A stretch of DNA of 7,457 nt, taken from positions 1-7,457 of the forward strand of contig DBOM01000041.1 of assembly GCA_002299965.1 (NCBI GenBank), written 5' to 3'. The stretch comes from Caldiserica bacterium UBA646. GTDB taxonomy: Bacteria > Caldisericota > Caldisericia > Caldisericales > Caldisericaceae. The position numbers and the translations under genes are program-made. This document shows, in pieces, positions 5,363 to 7,457 of this stretch (position 1 is the first letter of the stretch; every line of letters begins with the position of its first letter). The notes below the pieces were generated by a model. The model did not search any database. It had not been told where the DNA came from and saw only the letters and a list, made by a program, of their open reading frames with translations.

Positions 5363-5430
5363 AAAAATTTGCTCTTCTATATATAAGACTCATAAACTTG
5401 CAAAATTTTCATATTTTTGAAAGAATTTTT
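5363..5430 (-). repeat. AT-rich repeat, copy C, 92 nt from copy B
   Basis: The minus-strand core is TTTTGCAAGTTTATGAG followed by TCTTATATATAGAAG, nearly the same as copy B, which begins 92 nt away. TTGCAA and TATAGA again have a 16-nt spacer. The flanking AAAAATTTGC and GCAAAATTTT arms form an almost perfect inverted repeat. A minus-strand CTTTATTTAAGGGG upstream resembles the sequence ahead of copy A. Confidence 0.6.
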
Positions 5431-5480
5431 AACTTGTTTTTATCAATTTTAATTTTTCCCCTTAAATAAAGCAGAAAAAT

Positions 5481-5503
5481 ATACTTTGGTTTGCATAAAG
5501 TAT
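5481..5503. promoter_or_regulatory. Palindrome ATACTTT-9 nt-AAAGTAT, possible operator
   Basis: The two 7-bp arms (5481-5487 and 5497-5503) are perfect and separated by GGTTTGCAT. The length and symmetry suit a binding site for a dimeric regulator. No T-run makes it a terminator. It lies upstream of the AT-rich repeats and the C39 leader on the minus strand. A chance occurrence in AT-rich DNA is possible. Confidence 0.3.
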
Positions 5504-5670
5504 TGTTTATTTTGTTAAAATAATATACCCCTCAGAAATTTAGCGAATACGTTTTAACATCAATTGCTGTAAAATACTGATTAATATTGGATTTCTTATT
5601 TTGGATGTGATAAAGTTAAGTTTAATGCAAACAAATTCATATACCACGTTTTTATCAAGTTTTCCTTATA

Positions 5671-5690
5671 TTTCAAGACCTGTCCCCTTA
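5671..5690. mobile_element. Possible remnant of an IS200/REP-transposase-associated repeat
   Basis: TTTCAAGACCTGTCCCCTTA closely resembles the widely dispersed sequence of type TTTCAAGACCTGACCCC, which I associate with REP-associated Y1 transposase loci. No transposase is present here. The identification rests on memory of the motif. Confidence 0.3.
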
Positions 5691-5709
5691 ATGATCTTAT
5701 CAAGACAAA

Positions 5710-5735
5710 AAAAGCCTCCCATTTGGGAGGCTTTT
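5710..5735 (-). terminator. Rho-independent terminator of unit I
   Basis: AAAAGCCTCCCA (5710-5721) pairs with TGGGAGGCTTTT (5724-5735), giving a GC-rich stem with a tight loop. On the minus strand it is followed by a run of seven T. It lies about 60 nt beyond the stop of the PepSY-like gene. The plus-strand side is also T-rich, so it may act in both directions. Confidence 0.9.
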
Positions 5736-5793
5736 AATTTTCATAGGGGAGCTACAAACTGTAGACTCTATTCCTGCATAGAATACTAATTTA

Positions 5794-6399
5794 TTATTGT
5801 CTTGGGTAGATATGTTTTACTGTGCCATAATAACCGTGTCCTACAATCTCGCCAGTTGCTGCATCAATTTCATAGGTGTCCTGAGTGGTAAGCCATTTAC
5901 CATCAATCAGTTTTGGAGGGGGTGAGAAAGGAGGAATACGTATCCAGGTTTCGTCAGGATATCTGTTCACATCAATGATAACAAAGTATAAGAGTCTTTC
6001 TTGATATTCTCCGTATCTCTTTTTGTATTCTTCATAATCTGGAGGTATCTTAAGCCCGTATTTTGGCATCTCTTTTTTTATCTCATCTAACTCATCCATT
6101 GATGGCTGTGGATTACGATACAATAATTCTTCTCCAATTCCCCTTGGTAGTAATACGCACTGCGGATTTTTAGGTACTTGTCCGTGATGTAAATTGCTTT
6201 TTGCCGCTCCCATTGCAATGTTTATTGCCTGCTGTTTTGTTATATATCCTTTAGGCAAAGGATACGCTGGGAGCTTAATGGAACTCATATCAACTACTTC
6301 TGATGAACGGGAAATCTTCGGATGTGTCTTCATAACAATACCAAAAGAAGATACAACAATTAATGTAGCTAAAATTAATATTATGTATTTTTTTTTCAC
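5794..6399 (-). CDS. Membrane-anchored PepSY-like protein
   Basis: From the GTG at 6399 the product is 201 residues, starting MKKKYIILILATLIVV, a signal peptide or anchor. After a linker, a helix YITKQQAINIAMGAA (about 52-66) and a C-terminal strand TYEIDAATGEIVG (175-187) match the ends of a PepSY domain, where a helix is followed by strands and a D-x-x-TGE turn. Between them is an unusual insertion with MDELDEIKKEM and YEEYKKRYGEY helices and a WIRIPPFSPPP stretch. PepSY domains often inhibit or chaperone secreted peptidases. Here no peptidase is in the same operon, the nearest being the C39 gene of the next unit. The start at 6399 is preferred because AGGAGG is 8 nt upstream. The in-frame GTG at 6408 lies inside that SD region. 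A broken small ORF ends 12 nt upstream, and a terminator follows. Confidence 0.85.
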   Translation of the reverse strand: MKKKYIILILATLIVVSSFGIVMKTHPKISRSSEVVDMSSIKLPAYPLPKGYITKQQAINIAMGAAKSNLHHGQVPKNPQCVLLPRGIGEELLYRNPQPSMDELDEIKKEMPKYGLKIPPDYEEYKKRYGEYQERLLYFVIIDVNRYPDETWIRIPPFSPPPKLIDGKWLTTQDTYEIDAATGEIVGHGYYGTVKHIYPRQ

Positions 6400-6411
6400 T
6401 TTACACACCTC

Positions 6412-6587
6412 CTATTGCGGTGGGTAATAATCATTATAGTCTACACCACTATCTTCGTTGGAATTGGTGTAGTTGAAATGATGATAACTATCGCTTTGTT
6501 CATGATCTAAGGATTTACTAAATTATTCTTCTCGAGACCTAGAAACAAACTCGGGGTATATCCATCCCAGGAGTTTGTTTTCTTCAT
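6412..6587 (-). pseudogene. Small gene broken by a single-base deletion
   Basis: From the ATG at 6587 one frame encodes MKKTNSWDGYTPSLFLGLEK and a few more residues, stopping at 6507. A second frame continues without a stop through DHEQSDSYHHFNYTNSNE and DYNDYYPPQ to the TAG at 6412. Adding one T to the TTT run near 6519 joins them into a 58-residue product with an Asp/Tyr/Asn-rich tail. The low-complexity but non-random tail, its end exactly before the SD of the next gene, and the gap-free fit support a real gene. An imperfect AAGGAAAC is the only SD. The N-terminal half also contains a 10-bp inverted repeat, so that part could instead be non-coding. The break may be a true mutation or a sequencing error in a T-run. 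I do not recognise the family. Confidence 0.45.
6543..6580. promoter_or_regulatory. Long inverted repeat within the broken small gene
   Basis: AAACAAACTC (6543-6552) and GAGTTTGTTT (6571-6580) form a perfect 10-bp stem. An inner GGG/CCC pairing lengthens it, and with a one-base bulge it extends outward. On the plus strand T-rich DNA follows, as in a terminator. On the coding strand it would form a hairpin inside the transcript between the 188-residue gene and the PepSY-like gene, and could tune expression of the distal gene. Confidence 0.5.
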
Positions 6588-6644
6588 TTTTGTTTCCTTT
6601 TTTGAAATAAATCCTTCTAAATTAATTTATTTTAGTTTTAGCAT

Positions 6645-7211
6645 TTAGGGACAAGTGCCAAATCCAACGATTTGCCAATGGGTATCGTCAGGACTTTTAG
6701 TCAAAGTAAAGAACAGTAAGTCTGGCCATTCTTTACTTCTAAAGGATACTTCAAATTCAAATACATCAGGCGGCAAAGGCGGAATGCCCATGTTTTGGTT
6801 CCTTTCTTTGGTTATATCCTTGCATGAAGCAATTTCTCGATGATTCCTGGATTTAATCTCGTTTTTTATTGATTCTTCGGGATCATTTAATCTGCTCAAG
6901 CTATATGGAGATAGAAGTGCTAATGCAATTTTATAATCATTGGTGTTTTCGTAAAGATCAATAATCTTCTCAGGAGATAATGACAAAATTTTCTGTTTCT
7001 GTTCATAGGTAAGAGAATCATAATAAGGATTTGGTTTATTAATATATTTGTCGTAATTAGCAGGCAAGTCACTCTCAGATTGCTGAGGATTTAAAGACTC
7101 GTCTGGCTGGTTTATTGCGCCAGTGTGCTGCTTTAGTTTAACTGATATTAAAGATGAAACTACAGCAATTATGATAATTAAAATACTTAAAAATATGATT
7201 CGCTTTTTCAT
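6645..7211 (-). CDS. Membrane-anchored protein, possibly NTF2/DUF4829-like
   Basis: The 188-residue product has a basic start and a long hydrophobic segment (about 5-24), so it is anchored or secreted. A hydrophilic Ser/Gln/Pro linker follows to about residue 60. The C-terminal domain has helices (YEQKQKILSLSPEKIIDLYE, about 69-88; NDYKIALALLSPYSLSRL, about 91-108). It ends in strands FEFEVSFR, LLFFTLTKS and HWQIVGFG. Helices followed by a curved sheet, with an ALLSP motif and a closing W-x-I-x-x-x-G strand, recall NTF2-like folds such as DUF4829 of clostridial envelope proteins. This is pattern-based and uncertain. There is no strong SD before the ATG at 7211. The 23-codon ORF upstream stops 4 nt before it, so translation may be coupled. 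It heads unit I with the PepSY-like gene. Confidence 0.8.
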   Translation of the reverse strand: MKKRIIFLSILIIIIAVVSSLISVKLKQHTGAINQPDESLNPQQSESDLPANYDKYINKPNPYYDSLTYEQKQKILSLSPEKIIDLYENTNDYKIALALLSPYSLSRLNDPEESIKNEIKSRNHREIASCKDITKERNQNMGIPPLPPDVFEFEVSFRSKEWPDLLFFTLTKSPDDTHWQIVGFGTCP

Positions 7212-7215
7212 TTCA

Positions 7216-7287
7216 TTAATTATCTGATAAAGAGTCAGATAGCACTAAAAAGAAAATCTTTTTTATTATCTTACTACTTCTATGCAT
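7216..7287 (-). CDS. 23-codon upstream ORF, possible leader peptide
   Basis: The ATG at 7287 has an excellent SD (AAAGGAGG, 6 nt before) and directly follows an extended -10 promoter. It encodes MHRSSKIIKKIFFLVLSDSL followed by SDN. The TAA at 7216 is 4 nt from the start of the 188-residue protein, which lacks a good SD of its own. The layout suggests translational coupling. A 7-bp hairpin sits at the end of this ORF. The peptide is basic then hydrophobic, but too short to assign. Confidence 0.5.
   Translation of the reverse strand: MHRSSKIIKKIFFLVLSDSLSDN
7221..7241 (-). promoter_or_regulatory. Hairpin in front of the 188-residue gene
   Basis: TATCTGA (7221-7227) and TCAGATA (7235-7241) form a perfect 7-bp stem with a 7-nt loop. 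On the mRNA it ends 9 nt before the ATG at 7211 and occupies the place where an SD would be. Ribosomes translating the 23-codon ORF would melt it. Confidence 0.45.
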
Positions 7288-7312
7288 AGGCTGCCTCCTT
7301 TAAAATTTTAGC

Positions 7313-7321
7313 ATTATACCA
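7313..7321 (-). promoter_or_regulatory. Extended -10 promoter of unit I
   Basis: The minus strand carries TGGTATAAT, a perfect TATAAT with the TGn extension. Only a weak TTAAAA stands about 18 nt upstream as a -35 box. Initiation would be near 7306, a few bases before the AAAGGAGG of the 23-codon ORF. Confidence 0.65.
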
Positions 7322-7338
7322 TTAAATTTCCAATTTTT

Positions 7339-7424
7339 TTAATGTAACTCACTAAAAAACTTTACTTTTCTCTGTTTTCTTTTTTGCTTATCCTTTCTTT
7401 TCATTTATATCTTTCTTTATTCAC
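7339..7424 (-). other. Diverged third leader: overlapping mini-ORF and Lys-rich ORF
   Basis: On the minus strand GAAGGGAGGTGCAAG precedes a GTG at 7424 that opens a seven-codon frame (MNKERYK). Its TGA overlaps the ATG at 7404 (ATGA). That ATG opens a 21-residue basic frame, MKRKDKQKRKQRKVKFFSEL plus H, which stops at 7339. SD, mini-ORF, overlapping start and Lys-rich peptide repeat the layout of the other two leaders. The 12-mer TTAATGTAACTC at 7339-7350 also occurs at 4775-4786. Overall sequence identity is otherwise low, and whether these peptides are made is unknown. Confidence 0.35.
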
Positions 7425-7457
7425 CTTGCACCTCCCTTCAAAGGGTTAAATTTTTTC

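Larger units (their letters stand above)
5433..5709. other. Gene-free spacer between units I and II
   Basis: This stretch has no ORF with a ribosome binding site, and its codon use does not look like a gene in any frame. It holds a palindrome at 5481-5503 and a mobile-element-like TTTCAAGACCTGTCCCC at 5671-5687, listed separately. Together with the AT repeats, the REP-like element and the leader copy, it makes up the gap of about 1 kb between the terminator of unit I and the C39 gene. Confidence 0.6.

Noticed and set aside
5270..5430. CRISPR-like array
   Set aside because: Only two close copies are spaced 92 nt apart, they are AT-rich, the spacers are not of uniform length, and no cas gene is present.
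5794..6408. GTG start at 6408 for the PepSY-like gene
   Set aside because: The codon lies within the AGGAGGTGTG sequence that serves as the SD for the GTG at 6399.
6507..6530. Programmed -1 frameshift in the broken small gene
   Set aside because: No X-XXY-YYZ slippery heptamer exists in the zero frame between the two stops. A simple T-run deletion explains the break better.

Overview
The window looks like a low-GC Firmicutes chromosome, probably a clostridial lineage. The DNA is very AT-rich, ribosome binding sites are close to AGGAGG, and every convincing gene begins with a Gram-positive signal peptide, lipobox or membrane anchor. All genes lie on the minus strand, so transcription runs from high to low coordinates. 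I see no tRNA, rRNA, CRISPR array or intact transposase. A thermophilic member is possible but not shown.

Unit I (about 7320 to 5710) has an extended -10 promoter, a 23-codon ORF, an anchored protein that may be NTF2/DUF4829-like (7211-6645), a small ORF broken by one missing T (6587-6412), a PepSY-like anchored protein (6399-5794) and a strong terminator (5735-5710). Unit II has a long repeat-rich leader (about 5240 to 4740), a secreted C39-like papain-fold protein with its catalytic residues (4728-3850), a propeller-like lipoprotein 10 nt downstream (3839-2451) and a 3' hairpin (2405-2381). Unit III has a second copy of that leader (2287-1963), a secreted DUF6345 protein (1937 or 1907 to 1071), a PepSY/YycI-like anchored protein 10 nt downstream (1060-149), and possibly a gene leaving the left edge (92-1).

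The most unusual feature is the leaders. Units II and III are preceded by nearly identical DNA carrying the same tiny overlapping ORFs, a putative promoter and a dyad. A REP-like palindromic repeat lies further upstream of each. The copy before unit II has about 170 nt extra, bounded by two SD-like sequences. The right edge, before unit I, has the same layout in diverged form. This suggests block duplication and possibly shared control.

The genes appear to encode only envelope or secreted proteins. One enzyme candidate has a clear papain-type site (C39). Another, DUF6345, has His and Cys placed as in caspase-like peptidases. PepSY-like proteins of the sort that can inhibit or chaperone peptidases sit nearby. 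A secreted peptidase-plus-partner cluster is a reasonable hypothesis, but nothing here proves activity or substrate.
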